The notes: a model not told the origin generated them from the letters alone. Numbered from the stretch's first letter, positions 52,402 to 61,341 are shown. The stretch: 64,000 bases of DNA from Indolivaga capnocytophagoides DSM 22835 (GCF_000426485.1 NZ_AUFL01000004.1:1-64000); one strand, 5' to 3'. Made by a program: numbers and translations.

Positions 52402-53712
52402 TTATTGAGAGATAAGTGCTGTACCTTCTATATTGAGACCTCCGAGTTTTACATCACGGACAATATTTACAAGGCTTTCATCGAAATCTCTTTCTACTTT
52501 GACATAGTTTTCAGTAAACCCGTACATCTTATTGTTATGTATGCTATGTTCGAAAAGGGTTTTTCGCAATAGTCCCTTTTGTGACAGGTAGAAGTCTCTT
52601 AATTTATGATCGGAAATATCCAATAAGGCTTTACTTCTTGCATGCTTTGTTCTTGGATCTACAGCAAAATCTATTTTCAGAGCTTGAGTATTCGGTCTTT
52701 CTGAATAAGTAAATACATGTAACTGAGAGATATCAAGGCTTTCAATAAACTTACGGCCGTCTTCAAAGTATTCGTCTGTTTCACCTCTTGTACCTACAAT
52801 AACGTCTACACCAATGAATGCGTGAGGCAGTTTTTGTTTGATAATCTCCACTTTATGTCTGAATAATGCTGTGTCATATTTACGTCGCATAAGTTTCAGT
52901 ACAGCGTCCGAACCTGATTGCAACGGGATATGGAAGTGCGGCGCAAATCGTTTTGAATGGGCAACAAAATCAATAATCTCGTCAGTTAATAAGTTGGGCT
53001 CTATTGAAGATATACGATACCGGGCAATACCCTCTACATTATCAAGAGCTTTTACCAGATCAAAAAACGATTCTCCGGTAGTTCTTCCAAAATCTCCGAT
53101 GTTTACACCTGTAAGTACGATCTCTTTTCCTCCGTTTGCAGCTACTTCTTCGGCTTGTTTAACTAAACTCTCGATTGTCCCGTTTCTGCTGCGTCCACGG
53201 GCAAAAGGTATAGTGCAAAATGAGCAGAAGTAATCACATCCATCTTGTACTTTCAGAAAATAACGGGTTCTGTCGTCTCTTGAACAAGACGGTACAAATG
53301 TTCTGATATTGTTTGTTTTGGATGTATGTACTGCTCCTTTCTCCTTTTTCTTTAACTCATCCAGGTAGCCAATGATGTCAAGTTTCTGCTCTGCTCCTAA
53401 AACGATGTCAACCCCTTCTATCGAGGCAATATCTTCGGGCTTTAATTGGGCATAACATCCGGTAACGATAACATATGCTCCGGGATTGTCCTTGATCATT
53501 TTGCGTACAGCCTGCCTGCATTTCTTATCGGCAAATTCAGTCACCGAGCATGTATTTATAACGCATATATGCGCAATTTCTCCTTCACGAGCTTTGCGTA
53601 CACCAACTTCTGCCAGTTGTTTGCCAATAGCAGATGTTTCGGCAAAATTCAACTTGCAGCCAAGAGTAAGGTAAGCCGCAAGTTTATTTTCGAATATAGT
53701 ATTATCAATCAT
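52402..53712 (-). CDS. mtaB: tRNA threonylcarbamoyladenosine methylthiotransferase MtaB
   Basis: A 436-residue radical SAM methylthiotransferase, making ms2t6A37 in tRNA. The N-terminal UPF0004 domain has YLTLGCKLNFAETSAIGKQL and INTCSVTEFADKKCRQAVRK, with the second cluster's cysteines; the radical SAM site is CDYFCSFCTIPFARGRSRN (CxxxCxxC). The C-terminal TRAM-like domain ends before the lpxL gene. It is the first gene of a three-gene unit. Length and motifs fit MtaB rather than MiaB. A hairpin lies in its leader. Confidence 0.93.
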   Translation of the reverse strand: MIDNTIFENKLAAYLTLGCKLNFAETSAIGKQLAEVGVRKAREGEIAHICVINTCSVTEFADKKCRQAVRKMIKDNPGAYVIVTGCYAQLKPEDIASIEGVDIVLGAEQKLDIIGYLDELKKKEKGAVHTSKTNNIRTFVPSCSRDDRTRYFLKVQDGCDYFCSFCTIPFARGRSRNGTIESLVKQAEEVAANGGKEIVLTGVNIGDFGRTTGESFFDLVKALDNVEGIARYRISSIEPNLLTDEIIDFVAHSKRFAPHFHIPLQSGSDAVLKLMRRKYDTALFRHKVEIIKQKLPHAFIGVDVIVGTRGETDEYFEDGRKFIESLDISQLHVFTYSERPNTQALKIDFAVDPRTKHARSKALLDISDHKLRDFYLSQKGLLRKTLFEHSIHNNKMYGFTENYVKVERDFDESLVNIVRDVKLGGLNIEGTALISQ

Positions 53713-53738
53713 TTATATAAGACAGTAAAACGTTGAGT

Positions 53739-53770
53739 ATAAACCGATATATCTATTTATGTCGGTTTAT
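53739..53770 (-). promoter_or_regulatory. Hairpin in the mtaB leader
   Basis: ATAAACCGATATA pairs with TATGTCGGTTTAT (one G-U pair) over a 6-base loop. A -7 match on the minus strand (TATTTTTG, 53788-53795) would start transcription just before it, so the stem would sit at the 5' end of the mtaB message. Confidence 0.5.
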
Positions 53771-53827
53771 GTAAACTTACAAGACCACAAAAATACATAA
53801 AATGCTTAAACTTTGAAGTTAAAATAA

Positions 53828-53858
53828 TTTGCAAATATCATACTTGTACCTACTTTTG
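53828..53858 (+). promoter_or_regulatory. Promoter of the acyl-CoA ligase gene
   Basis: TTTG at 53828-53831, exactly 19 bases, then TACTTTTG at 53851-53858, a full consensus match. The start codon is about 23 bases from the predicted transcript start. Confidence 0.78.
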
Positions 53859-53887
53859 CACAAAATACTAAAGTCTGAGCAGTTTTT

Positions 53888-55549
53888 ATGATAGAAGAAA
53901 ATTTTATAAAGCTATACGAAAATAGCTTTAAACATAACTGGAGTTTACCGGCCTTAACTGACTATGGAACAAATGATACCTTATATTATAAGGATCTGGC
54001 CGAAGAAATTGCCAGACTGCATATTTTGTTTGAGCAAGTAGGTGTAAATAGAGGATCAAAAATATCTATAGTTGGAAAAAATACAACCAACTGGTGTATT
54101 GTTTATATGGCTGTGATGACTTATGGAGCCATTGTTGTTCCCATATTGCAGGATTTTCATCCTGATAACATCCAGCATATTGTAAACCATTCAGAGTCTG
54201 AATTGCTTTTTATCGGAGATTCCAATATGGAGCAGCTGGATGAAGAGCAAATGCCGGCACTTAGGGCTATATTTTCATTAAAAAATTTTGCATGTATCCA
54301 TCAACGCACTCAGTTGGATGTTGCTGCGATTTTGGGGAGCTTAGATAAAGAGATGCAACATAAATATTCGAAGGGGTTTACTACTGATGATATTATGTAT
54401 GCAGATGTCGATAATTCTGATGTTGTTTTGATTAATTATACATCCGGCACCACAGGCTTTAGTAAAGGTGTGATGTTGATGGCCAATAATCTGGCCGGAA
54501 ATGTAACTTATGCAAAAACTTTGGATTTATTGTTCAGGGAGCAACGGGTTTTGTCATTTTTGCCATTGGCTCATGCTTATGGGTGTGCTTTTGATTTTTT
54601 GTATGCTCTATCCGAAGGAGTACATACAACATTGCTGGGCAAAACACCTTCACCGAAAATATTATCGGCGGCATTTGCCGAAATCAAGCCGCATCTGATT
54701 GTTACTGTGCCATTGGTTATCGAAAAAATATACAAGAAGGCGATCTTGCCTAAACTCGAAAAACAATCGATAAAGTTGGCTCTTAAAGTGCCATTACTTA
54801 AACAGAGAGTATATGCTAAGATCAGAAAAGGCTTAATCAACGCTTTAGGAGGGCAGTTTTGTGAAGTTATAATAGGAGGTGCTGCATTAAATAAGGAAGT
54901 AGAAAGTTTTCTTTATAAGATAAAATTTCCGTTCACAGTAGGTTATGGTATGACTGAGTGCGGACCTTTGATTTCATATGATCATCATTATGATTTTATA
55001 CCGACCTCGTGTGGAAAGATATTATCTAAGATTATGGAAGTACGTGTCGATTCGGATGATCCATATAATAAATTAGGAGAGATTCAGGTACGTGGTGAAA
55101 ATGTAATGAAAGGATATTATAAAAATCCGGAAGCTACAGCCCAAGTCTTTACCGAAGATGGATGGTTAAGAACCGGAGATTTGGGTACAGTAGATGAAAA
55201 CGGTCGGATCTATTTGAGAGGACGTAGTAAAACTATGATATTAGGGTCTAGTGGACAGAATATATTTCCTGAGGAAATAGAAGCTAAACTTAATAATTTA
55301 CCTTATATAACGGAGTCTTTGGTTGTGTGCCGAGACAAAAAGCTTGTGGCACTGGTTTATCCCGATTATGAACTAATGGACTCAAATGGAGTTTCAGCAA
55401 AAGATATAGAACCGGTGATGGCAGATAATAAAGAAGCCCTGAATAAATCATTAGCCAATTATGAAATGATCTCCGCGATCCATATATATCCTACGGAGTT
55501 CGAGAAGACTCCAAAGAAAAGTATAAAGCGCTATTTGTATGATAGATAG
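53888..55549 (+). CDS. fadD: AMP-dependent long-chain fatty acid-CoA ligase
   Basis: A 553-residue adenylate-forming enzyme. Motif A5-like and ATP loop INYTSGTTGFSKGVML (about residues 186-201), the second part VGYGMTECGPLISY and the adenylation hinge GWLRTGDLGTVDENGRIYL are intact; the C-terminal lysine lies in KTPKKSIKRYL. It activates a fatty or other carboxylic acid, in Bacteroidota probably for phospholipid recycling or uptake. Cytoplasmic, no membrane segment. It is transcribed alone from a consensus promoter, with a long AT-rich stem after it. Confidence 0.88.
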   Translation: MIEENFIKLYENSFKHNWSLPALTDYGTNDTLYYKDLAEEIARLHILFEQVGVNRGSKISIVGKNTTNWCIVYMAVMTYGAIVVPILQDFHPDNIQHIVNHSESELLFIGDSNMEQLDEEQMPALRAIFSLKNFACIHQRTQLDVAAILGSLDKEMQHKYSKGFTTDDIMYADVDNSDVVLINYTSGTTGFSKGVMLMANNLAGNVTYAKTLDLLFREQRVLSFLPLAHAYGCAFDFLYALSEGVHTTLLGKTPSPKILSAAFAEIKPHLIVTVPLVIEKIYKKAILPKLEKQSIKLALKVPLLKQRVYAKIRKGLINALGGQFCEVIIGGAALNKEVESFLYKIKFPFTVGYGMTECGPLISYDHHYDFIPTSCGKILSKIMEVRVDSDDPYNKLGEIQVRGENVMKGYYKNPEATAQVFTEDGWLRTGDLGTVDENGRIYLRGRSKTMILGSSGQNIFPEEIEAKLNNLPYITESLVVCRDKKLVALVYPDYELMDSNGVSAKDIEPVMADNKEALNKSLANYEMISAIHIYPTEFEKTPKKSIKRYLYDR

Positions 55550-55577
55550 TTGGACTTTCTGTTTTGAAAAAAGATAA

Positions 55578-55617
55578 TTATACGATAAAAAAAATGAAGA
55601 CTTTTTTTATCGTATAA
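55578..55617. terminator. AT-rich symmetrical stem after the acyl-CoA ligase gene
   Basis: TTATACGATAAAAAAA (55578-55593) and TTTTTTTATCGTATAA (55602-55617) are perfect inverse copies over 16 bases with an 8-base loop. It lacks a separate T tract, so a terminator or an mRNA-end stem is the most likely role. The next gene's -7 box lies 14 bases later. Confidence 0.65.
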
Positions 55618-55630
55618 TAAAATTGTTCAG

Positions 55631-55638
55631 TATCTTTG
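55631..55638 (+). promoter_or_regulatory. -7 box of the small lipoprotein gene
   Basis: TATCTTTG, an exact -7 match with no good -33. It predicts a leader of about 85 bases carrying a GGTC palindrome at 55685-55700. Confidence 0.5.
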
Positions 55639-55684
55639 TCATGTATTTGAAGAGCAAATGAATTTAAGCTTATCAAATACCTGG

Positions 55685-55700
55685 AAGGTCAGAGGCCTTA
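55685..55700. repeat. GGTCTnAGACC-type palindrome, variant
   Basis: AAGGTCAGAGGCCTTA, a variant with the same flanks AAGG/CCTT, in the leader of the small lipoprotein gene. Confidence 0.4.
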
Positions 55701-55731
55701 ATAAACTTTATTACTGTTAAATTATAAAAAA

Positions 55732-55938
55732 ATGAAAAAAGTATTTTTATTTGCGATTGCTGTTGTAGCTATTTCTTTTGCTTCATGTTCTAATAAAGGA
55801 ACAGCTGAAAATGCATCTGCTGCTGATTCTACATCTACTGTAATTGAGGAAGTTAAAGAAGTTGTTCCATCTGATACTGTAGTTGATTCTTCGGCTGTGA
55901 TTGATGAAGTTGCTACACCTCAGGCTCCTGCGAATTAA
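55732..55938 (+). CDS. Small acidic lipoprotein
   Basis: A 68-residue lipoprotein. MKKVFLFAIAVVAISFASCS is a signal with lipobox FASC; the mature part is about 48 residues rich in serine, alanine, valine and acidic residues (STVIEEVKEVVPSDTVVDSS). It has no hydrophobic core and is probably unfolded or a surface tether. It has its own promoter and a strong terminator at 55968, so it is a real, independently expressed gene. Small lipoproteins of this type are common in Bacteroidota and have no assigned function. Confidence 0.78.
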   Translation: MKKVFLFAIAVVAISFASCSNKGTAENASAADSTSTVIEEVKEVVPSDTVVDSSAVIDEVATPQAPAN

Positions 55939-55967
55939 AAAAAATAGCATAAGATAAGCCTATTCTG

Positions 55968-55996
55968 CGCCTGCGATTTTCGCAGGCGTTTTTTAT
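55968..55996 (+). terminator. Terminator of the small lipoprotein gene
   Basis: CGCCTGCG pairs perfectly with CGCAGGCG over ATTTT, followed by TTTTTTATT. Confidence 0.92.
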
Positions 55997-56022
55997 TAAA
56001 ATAAGATTGTGTAAAAAAGTGT

Positions 56023-56030
56023 TATCTTTG
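56023..56030 (+). promoter_or_regulatory. -7 box of the polysaccharide export operon
   Basis: TATCTTTG matches TAnnTTTG, 26 bases before the wzm start codon. The -33 element is poor. It is the only promoter-like site before the eight following genes down to 62911. Confidence 0.5.
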
Positions 56031-56055
56031 TTCACTGAATTTTTAAGAACTGTAT

Positions 56056-56919
56056 ATGGATATTACAAAAGACGATCAATGGGATATCGTCATTAAGCCC
56101 AAAGAGAAAGGTTTACATCTGAATTTAAAAGAGGTTTGGCGTTATCGCGATTTGCTTAATCTTTATGTTCACCGAGATTTTATAGCTACTTATAAACAGA
56201 CAATACTTGGCCCGCTGTGGTTTTTTATTCAGCCTGTTTTTTCAACAATTATATATACTGTAGTTTTTGGCGGAATTGCGGGTATTCCAACTGATGGTTT
56301 ACCGCAACCTTTATTTTATATGGCCGGCATTTTGTGTTGGAATTATTATAGTGATTGTATGGGGCGTAGTTCCGGTACTTTTGCATCTAATGCCGGTGTT
56401 TTTAGTAAGGTGTATTTTCCTCGTTTAGTTGTTCCTATAGCGGGTTTAGCTACAGCAACAATTAAAATGTTTATTCAGTTGTTATTGTTTTTTGTCTTTT
56501 ATATATATTATGTGTTTGACGGTGCTCAGATAGGAGCTAATAGCTATGTGCTGTTATTTCCTTTTCTTATTATAATGCTTGCAGGTATTGGCTTTGGTGT
56601 AGGAATACTTATTTCATCGGTTACTATTAAGTACAGGGATATTTCTATTTTATTTTCTTTTGTAATGGGGCTACTTATGTATGTTACTCCTGTAATATAT
56701 CCATTATCGGCTATTCCCGATAAATACCAGGAGTATAAATGGATTATACAATTAAATCCGTTATCTTCAGTTGTTGAGACTTTCAGGTATGCCTTTTTGG
56801 GAACAGGTGAGTTTTCTTGGTTTGCATTAAGTTATAGTGCTCTGTTTACTCTAGTGATAGTCTTATTAGGTATCGTAACCTTTAATAAGGTAGAGCGACG
56901 ATTTGTGGATATTGTTTAA
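56056..56919 (+). CDS. wzm: Polysaccharide ABC exporter permease (Wzm-like)
   Basis: A 287-residue ABC-2 type permease. Six membrane segments lie between about residues 55 and 280. The N-terminal WRYRDLLNLYVHRDFIATYK and LGPLWFFIQPVFSTIIYTVV are the standard start of Wzm/KpsM/TagG permeases, and NPLSSVVETFRYAFLG occurs near the end. With the ATPase encoded 17 bases downstream it exports a finished, lipid-linked glycan across the inner membrane. It is the first gene of the surface-polysaccharide locus. Confidence 0.93.
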   Translation: MDITKDDQWDIVIKPKEKGLHLNLKEVWRYRDLLNLYVHRDFIATYKQTILGPLWFFIQPVFSTIIYTVVFGGIAGIPTDGLPQPLFYMAGILCWNYYSDCMGRSSGTFASNAGVFSKVYFPRLVVPIAGLATATIKMFIQLLLFFVFYIYYVFDGAQIGANSYVLLFPFLIIMLAGIGFGVGILISSVTIKYRDISILFSFVMGLLMYVTPVIYPLSAIPDKYQEYKWIIQLNPLSSVVETFRYAFLGTGEFSWFALSYSALFTLVIVLLGIVTFNKVERRFVDIV

Positions 56920-56936
56920 ATTAAAGGAAAAAGAAA

Positions 56937-58223
56937 ATGTCTAATATAGCAATAGAATTTGAAAATATATCTAAGCAATATCGTTTAGGAACAATTGGTA
57001 CAGGTACTCTTAGTCACGATTTGAATAGATGGTGGCACGTAGTAAGAGGTAAAGAAGATCCATACTTAAAAGTAGGGGAAGTAAACGATCGAAGTTCGAA
57101 AGCAACAAGTGATTATGTCTGGGCTTTGAAAGATATATCATTTAATGTAGAACAAGGAGAAGTTCTAGGTATTATAGGAAAGAACGGAGCCGGTAAATCT
57201 ACATTGTTGAAGATATTGTCGCGTGTAACTACTCCTTCAACCGGAATAATCAGGGCAAAAGGACGTATTGCGTCACTGCTAGAAGTTGGCACAGGATTTC
57301 ATGGAGAACTTACCGGACGTGAAAATATTTACATGAATGGAGCTATTCTAGGCATGACAAAGCGTGAAATTAATAGTAAGATTGATGAGATTGTCTCTTT
57401 TTCAGGCATCGAAAAATATATTGATACTCCAGTAAAACGTTATTCTTCAGGTATGACCGTTCGTTTAGGATTTGCCGTAGCAGCACACTTAGAGCCGGAA
57501 ATTTTGGTTGTGGATGAAGTGTTGGCCGTAGGTGATGCCGAGTTTCAAAAAAAAGCCATTGGAAAGATGAAAGATGTGGCTCAAGGTGGCGGACGTACTG
57601 TGTTGTTTGTGAGCCATAATATGGGGGCAGTTCGGAATCTTTGTCAAAAAGGTATTTTGTTGGAAAATGGATATGCAACAGCTTCAGGGTCAATAGATGA
57701 GATAACAGATCTTTATTTAAGTAAAACTATCGAAAAAGAAGGCCGTTCAATTGTTTTTGAAGAGAAAAAGAAACATCCGGTAACATTAAAGGGATTATCT
57801 ATTTATGCCAAAGGCAAAGATGCTGATTGGGCATTTGATACTACTGATACGCTGATAATAAAAATAAAATATGCGGTTCATTCTTTTGTAAAGGGAGCAA
57901 ATCTTTCTTTTTCGTTATTAAGAGATGGTGTTGTCGTTTTTAAAACATGGGATATTGATCATGAAACCCATTTGTTCGAAGGACGAGAGCAAGGGACTTA
58001 TGAGACCGAATTTATCTTACCTGATTTTTTATCTATTGGGCGTTATTCCATATTATTGGAAAGCGGTCAGGTTGGTGTTGGTGTTTTTGATAGATATGAG
58101 GATTGCTTAGTTTTCGATATTGAAAATGTTTATATTGATGGAGCTGCAAAAGGATTCTCTAGAGGAGGAATTGCAAAAGTCGATATAAAATGGAATACTC
58201 AGATGGTTAGTCATAATGTATAA
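56937..58223 (+). CDS. wzt: Polysaccharide ABC exporter ATPase with carbohydrate-binding tail (Wzt-like)
   Basis: A 428-residue ATPase. The nucleotide-binding domain (about 1-260) has Walker A GIIGKNGAGKSTLLKIL, the signature YSSGMTVRLGFAVAAHL and Walker B ILVVDEVLAVGD. Residues about 275-428 form a beta-sandwich Wzt C-terminal domain, which in O-antigen exporters binds the glycan's terminal modification. That implies the exported chain is capped, in keeping with the methyltransferase gene that follows 18 bases later. Complete and intact. Confidence 0.94.
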   Translation: MSNIAIEFENISKQYRLGTIGTGTLSHDLNRWWHVVRGKEDPYLKVGEVNDRSSKATSDYVWALKDISFNVEQGEVLGIIGKNGAGKSTLLKILSRVTTPSTGIIRAKGRIASLLEVGTGFHGELTGRENIYMNGAILGMTKREINSKIDEIVSFSGIEKYIDTPVKRYSSGMTVRLGFAVAAHLEPEILVVDEVLAVGDAEFQKKAIGKMKDVAQGGGRTVLFVSHNMGAVRNLCQKGILLENGYATASGSIDEITDLYLSKTIEKEGRSIVFEEKKKHPVTLKGLSIYAKGKDADWAFDTTDTLIIKIKYAVHSFVKGANLSFSLLRDGVVVFKTWDIDHETHLFEGREQGTYETEFILPDFLSIGRYSILLESGQVGVGVFDRYEDCLVFDIENVYIDGAAKGFSRGGIAKVDIKWNTQMVSHNV

Positions 58224-58241
58224 TACAAAACTTCAGCGAAA

Positions 58242-59261
58242 ATGTTAAATAAACGGTTCAAGCAGGATGGAGTTGCTCACATACAATTGAATAAATTGCA
58301 ATGTATAGCTAAGGAGCATGTTATGCGTGATGTTCTATCCGGAAAGTATTCATTTGAAACGATAAGCTGCCCTATTTGCAACAATAAAACAGACTTCGAA
58401 TGTTTAGCAGAGAAAGATCGATATGGTCTTGATTGTCAAACCCTAATGTGTGTGAAATGTGGGTTGTTGATGACTAATCCAAGAATGAATCAGGATGCGT
58501 ATAATGATTTTTATATGAATGAATATAGACAACTTTATACAGCATCAGAGATTTCTTCGGATCACTTTTTTGAGGAACAGGTTTATCATGGGACACAAAT
58601 TTTGAGATACATTTTAGAACAAACAAATCTGAAAAATGTCTCTGATAGGAAAATTATAGAAATAGGCTGTGGTGCAGGTGGAATTCTAAAAGCATTTAAA
58701 GATAGTGGTAGTACTGTTCTCGGAATGGATTTAGGAGAAAAATATTTAAACTATGGTATTTCTAATTGGGGATTGGATTTAAGATTTGGAACAATTCAGA
58801 ATCTGACAAAGTCTGACTCTCCTGATATTATAATTTACTCTCATGTATTAGAGCATATTTTGGATTTGGAGAAAGAATTAATCCATATAAAGGAAATATG
58901 TCACAAATCGACTCTCATTTATATTGAAGTACCCGGATTACTAAATATTCATAATGCATATAACGGAGATTTTCTGATGTATTTGCAAAATGCGCATACA
59001 TTCCATTTTTCATTGAGAACATTGAAAAATTTATTTGCAAAATATGGATTTGAATTAGTACAAGGCAATGAATATGTACGAGCTATTTTTATCTTGTCGG
59101 ATAAGAGTCTTGAAAATGGAAGTATTGTGAGTAATGAATTCAATACGAATTTGCAATATTTGAAAAAAATTGAGCAACGTTATCAACACCCAGTTGTGAC
59201 GAAGGTAAAAGATAAATGTTATAATATTTTACGAAGATGTTATCATTTAGTAAAAAAGTAA
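58242..59261 (+). CDS. SAM-dependent methyltransferase with N-terminal zinc ribbon
   Basis: A 339-residue class I methyltransferase. Near residues 45-85 two CxxC pairs (CPICNNKTDFEC and CVKCGLLMTNP) form a zinc ribbon of the kind found in sugar C- and O-methyltransferases. The SAM site IIEIGCGAGGILKAF and VLGMDLGEKYLNYG follow at about 140-175; the acidic residue after the fourth strand is in HVLEHILDLE. As it follows wzt, which has a cap-recognising domain, chain-end methylation is an attractive idea but only inference. Confidence 0.85.
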   Translation: MLNKRFKQDGVAHIQLNKLQCIAKEHVMRDVLSGKYSFETISCPICNNKTDFECLAEKDRYGLDCQTLMCVKCGLLMTNPRMNQDAYNDFYMNEYRQLYTASEISSDHFFEEQVYHGTQILRYILEQTNLKNVSDRKIIEIGCGAGGILKAFKDSGSTVLGMDLGEKYLNYGISNWGLDLRFGTIQNLTKSDSPDIIIYSHVLEHILDLEKELIHIKEICHKSTLIYIEVPGLLNIHNAYNGDFLMYLQNAHTFHFSLRTLKNLFAKYGFELVQGNEYVRAIFILSDKSLENGSIVSNEFNTNLQYLKKIEQRYQHPVVTKVKDKCYNILRRCYHLVKK

Positions 59262-59274
59262 GATAATAAAAATA

Positions 59275-60150
59275 ATGAAAACTCCACAAATTATAGCTGA
59301 AATAGGATGCAATCACAAAGGGGATATTGAGATTGCAAAAGAAATGATTTATGTTGCTGCTAAATTTTGTAAAGCAGATGTGGTAAAATTTCAGAAAAGA
59401 AATAATAGAGAATTATTGTCCGAAGAAGAATACAATAAACCTCATCCTAATCCTTCGAACTCTTATGGTGAAACATACGGTGAACACAGAGAGTTTCTCG
59501 AGTTTTCTTTGGAACAGCATAAAGAACTGAAAGAGTGGTGTGAATCTAATGGTGTAGTGTATTCTACATCGGTATGGGATATTGCTTCTGCAAAAGAAAT
59601 TGTAAGCCTAAACCCTCAATTGATAAAGATTCCATCAGCATGTAATCTTAATAAAGCTTTATTGACTTATTTATGTGATAATTACGAAGGGGAAATTCAT
59701 CTTTCTTTCGGAATGACAACCCACGAAGAGGAAGAGATGATAGTACAACTGTTCGAAGAAAAGAATAAAGCAAAAAATCTGGTTATTTATAGCTGTACAT
59801 CAGGATATCCAGTTCCTTTTGAGGATATCTGTCTGTTCGAAATAAAAAGACTATACGAAACATTTGGGTCCAGAGTAAAATCGATTGGTTTTTCAGGGCA
59901 TCATTTGGGTATAGCCGTTGATTCTGCTGCTGTAGCATTAGGTGCAGAGTGGATCGAACGTCATTTTACGCTCGACCGTACATGGAAAGGAACAGATCAT
60001 GCAGCATCTTTAGAACCTGATGGGTTACGGAAGTTAGTACGTGATTGCAGAGCTGTATATAAAGCTCTGACTTATAAAAGCACTGATATCTTAAATATAG
60101 AGGAGGAGCAGCGTAAAAAGCTGAAACGTAATCAGATAAAATGGAAATAA
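59275..60150 (+). CDS. neuB: Nonulosonic acid synthase (NeuB-like), lacking the SAF domain
   Basis: A 291-residue TIM-barrel synthase that condenses phosphoenolpyruvate with a hexose or hexosamine substrate. IIAEIGCNHKGDIEIAKEMI, VVKFQKRNNRELLS, YSTSVWDIASA, IKIPSACNLN, LSFGMTTHEE, GFSGHHLGIAVDSAAVALGA and ERHFTLDRTWKGTDHAASLE are all standard. Usual bacterial NeuB enzymes are about 340 residues and end with an antifreeze-like SAF domain; here the frame stops after RKKLKRNQIKWK, at the linker, and the next gene begins 7 bases later, so the domain is absent, not frameshifted. Product could be Neu5Ac, Kdn or a relative. Confidence 0.85.
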   Translation: MKTPQIIAEIGCNHKGDIEIAKEMIYVAAKFCKADVVKFQKRNNRELLSEEEYNKPHPNPSNSYGETYGEHREFLEFSLEQHKELKEWCESNGVVYSTSVWDIASAKEIVSLNPQLIKIPSACNLNKALLTYLCDNYEGEIHLSFGMTTHEEEEMIVQLFEEKNKAKNLVIYSCTSGYPVPFEDICLFEIKRLYETFGSRVKSIGFSGHHLGIAVDSAAVALGAEWIERHFTLDRTWKGTDHAASLEPDGLRKLVRDCRAVYKALTYKSTDILNIEEEQRKKLKRNQIKWK

Positions 60151-60157
60151 GAAGAAT

Positions 60158-61333
60158 ATGTCAGTCATAGCTTTTATACCGGTTAGAGGAGGTAGTAAAT
60201 CCATACCCTTAAAAAACATCAAATCGTTTTGTGGTAAACCTTTAGTGTATTGGAATCTGGAAGCCTTACAGTCTGTTGATGTGGTAACTAAGATAATCTT
60301 AGCTACAGATTCTCAACAAATAGAGGACTGCGTTTCAGATTTTGGTTTTAGTAAAGTCGAAATATATCGTCGTTCCGCGTCTAATGCACAGGATCAATCA
60401 AGTACAGAAGATGTTATGTTGGAATATCTATCTGTTACAGATTTATCATCCGACACCACCTTTATGCTTGTACAGGCTACATCTCCGTTAACTCAGACAA
60501 ATGATTTTATCGGAGGACTGGAATTATTCAATAAAAAAGAGATAGATTCGGTGTTGAGCGCAGTACCTTTTAAGCGTTTTATCTGGAATGTAAAAGGGCA
60601 TCCTCTCAACTATGATTATAAACATAGACCCAGAAGGCAGGATTTTAATGACAGTTTTCTCGAAAACGGAGCATTTTATATCAATACTGTGGGGAATATA
60701 TTAGAATCTAAGAACCGGTTATCAGGAAATATCGGAGTATACGGGATGCCCGAATATACTTCCATTGAGATTGATGAGCCGGAAGATTGGGTTGTGGCTG
60801 AAAGTATAATGAAAGAGCATATCCTTTCAAAGATGATAGATTACAAATCTTCTGTAAAACTTTTTCTGTCAGATGTTGATGGTGTGTTGACCGATGCCGG
60901 TATGTATTATTCGGAAAAAGGCGATGAACTGAAGAAATTTAATACCAGAGACGGTCTTGCTTTCAGATTATTGAAAGAACGTGGTATCAAAACTGGTATC
61001 ATAACATCCGAAGATACTCAAATAGTAAAACGCAGAGCTGAAAAGCTTAAGTTAGATTATTTATATCAAGGACACATCGCAGGAGGTAAATTGCAAGCGG
61101 CTTTGGATATCTGTAAACAAGAAAATATTTCGATAGAAGAGGTTGCCTATATAGGGGATGATGTAAATTGTCTAGATTTATTGAGTAATGTTGGCTTTGC
61201 TGCCTGTCCCAGAGATGCAGTATCGGAGATAAAGGGTATAAAAGGTATAAATCTTCTTGACTCTAAAGGAGGAGAAGGTGCTGTCCGCGAATTTGTGGAA
61301 TATCTGATAAAAAATCATCTGCTGGCTATATAA
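60158..61333 (+). CDS. neuA: CMP-nonulosonate cytidylyltransferase fused to KdsC-like HAD phosphatase
   Basis: A 391-residue fusion. Residues 1-225 are a NeuA-type synthetase: AFIPVRGGSKSIPLKNIKSF, ATDSQQIEDC, QATSPL and ENGAFYI. Residues 230-391 are a HAD phosphatase like KdsC, with intact nucleophile motif LSDVDGVLTD (237-246), ITSEDTQ, and GDDVNCLDL (333-341). The layout equals vertebrate CMP-sialic acid synthetase. An active HAD domain here suggests that the synthase makes a 9-phosphate, removed by this protein before activation with CTP. It lies 7 bases after the synthase. Confidence 0.9.
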   Translation: MSVIAFIPVRGGSKSIPLKNIKSFCGKPLVYWNLEALQSVDVVTKIILATDSQQIEDCVSDFGFSKVEIYRRSASNAQDQSSTEDVMLEYLSVTDLSSDTTFMLVQATSPLTQTNDFIGGLELFNKKEIDSVLSAVPFKRFIWNVKGHPLNYDYKHRPRRQDFNDSFLENGAFYINTVGNILESKNRLSGNIGVYGMPEYTSIEIDEPEDWVVAESIMKEHILSKMIDYKSSVKLFLSDVDGVLTDAGMYYSEKGDELKKFNTRDGLAFRLLKERGIKTGIITSEDTQIVKRRAEKLKLDYLYQGHIAGGKLQAALDICKQENISIEEVAYIGDDVNCLDLLSNVGFAACPRDAVSEIKGIKGINLLDSKGGEGAVREFVEYLIKNHLLAI

Positions 61334-61341
61334 ATTATAAG

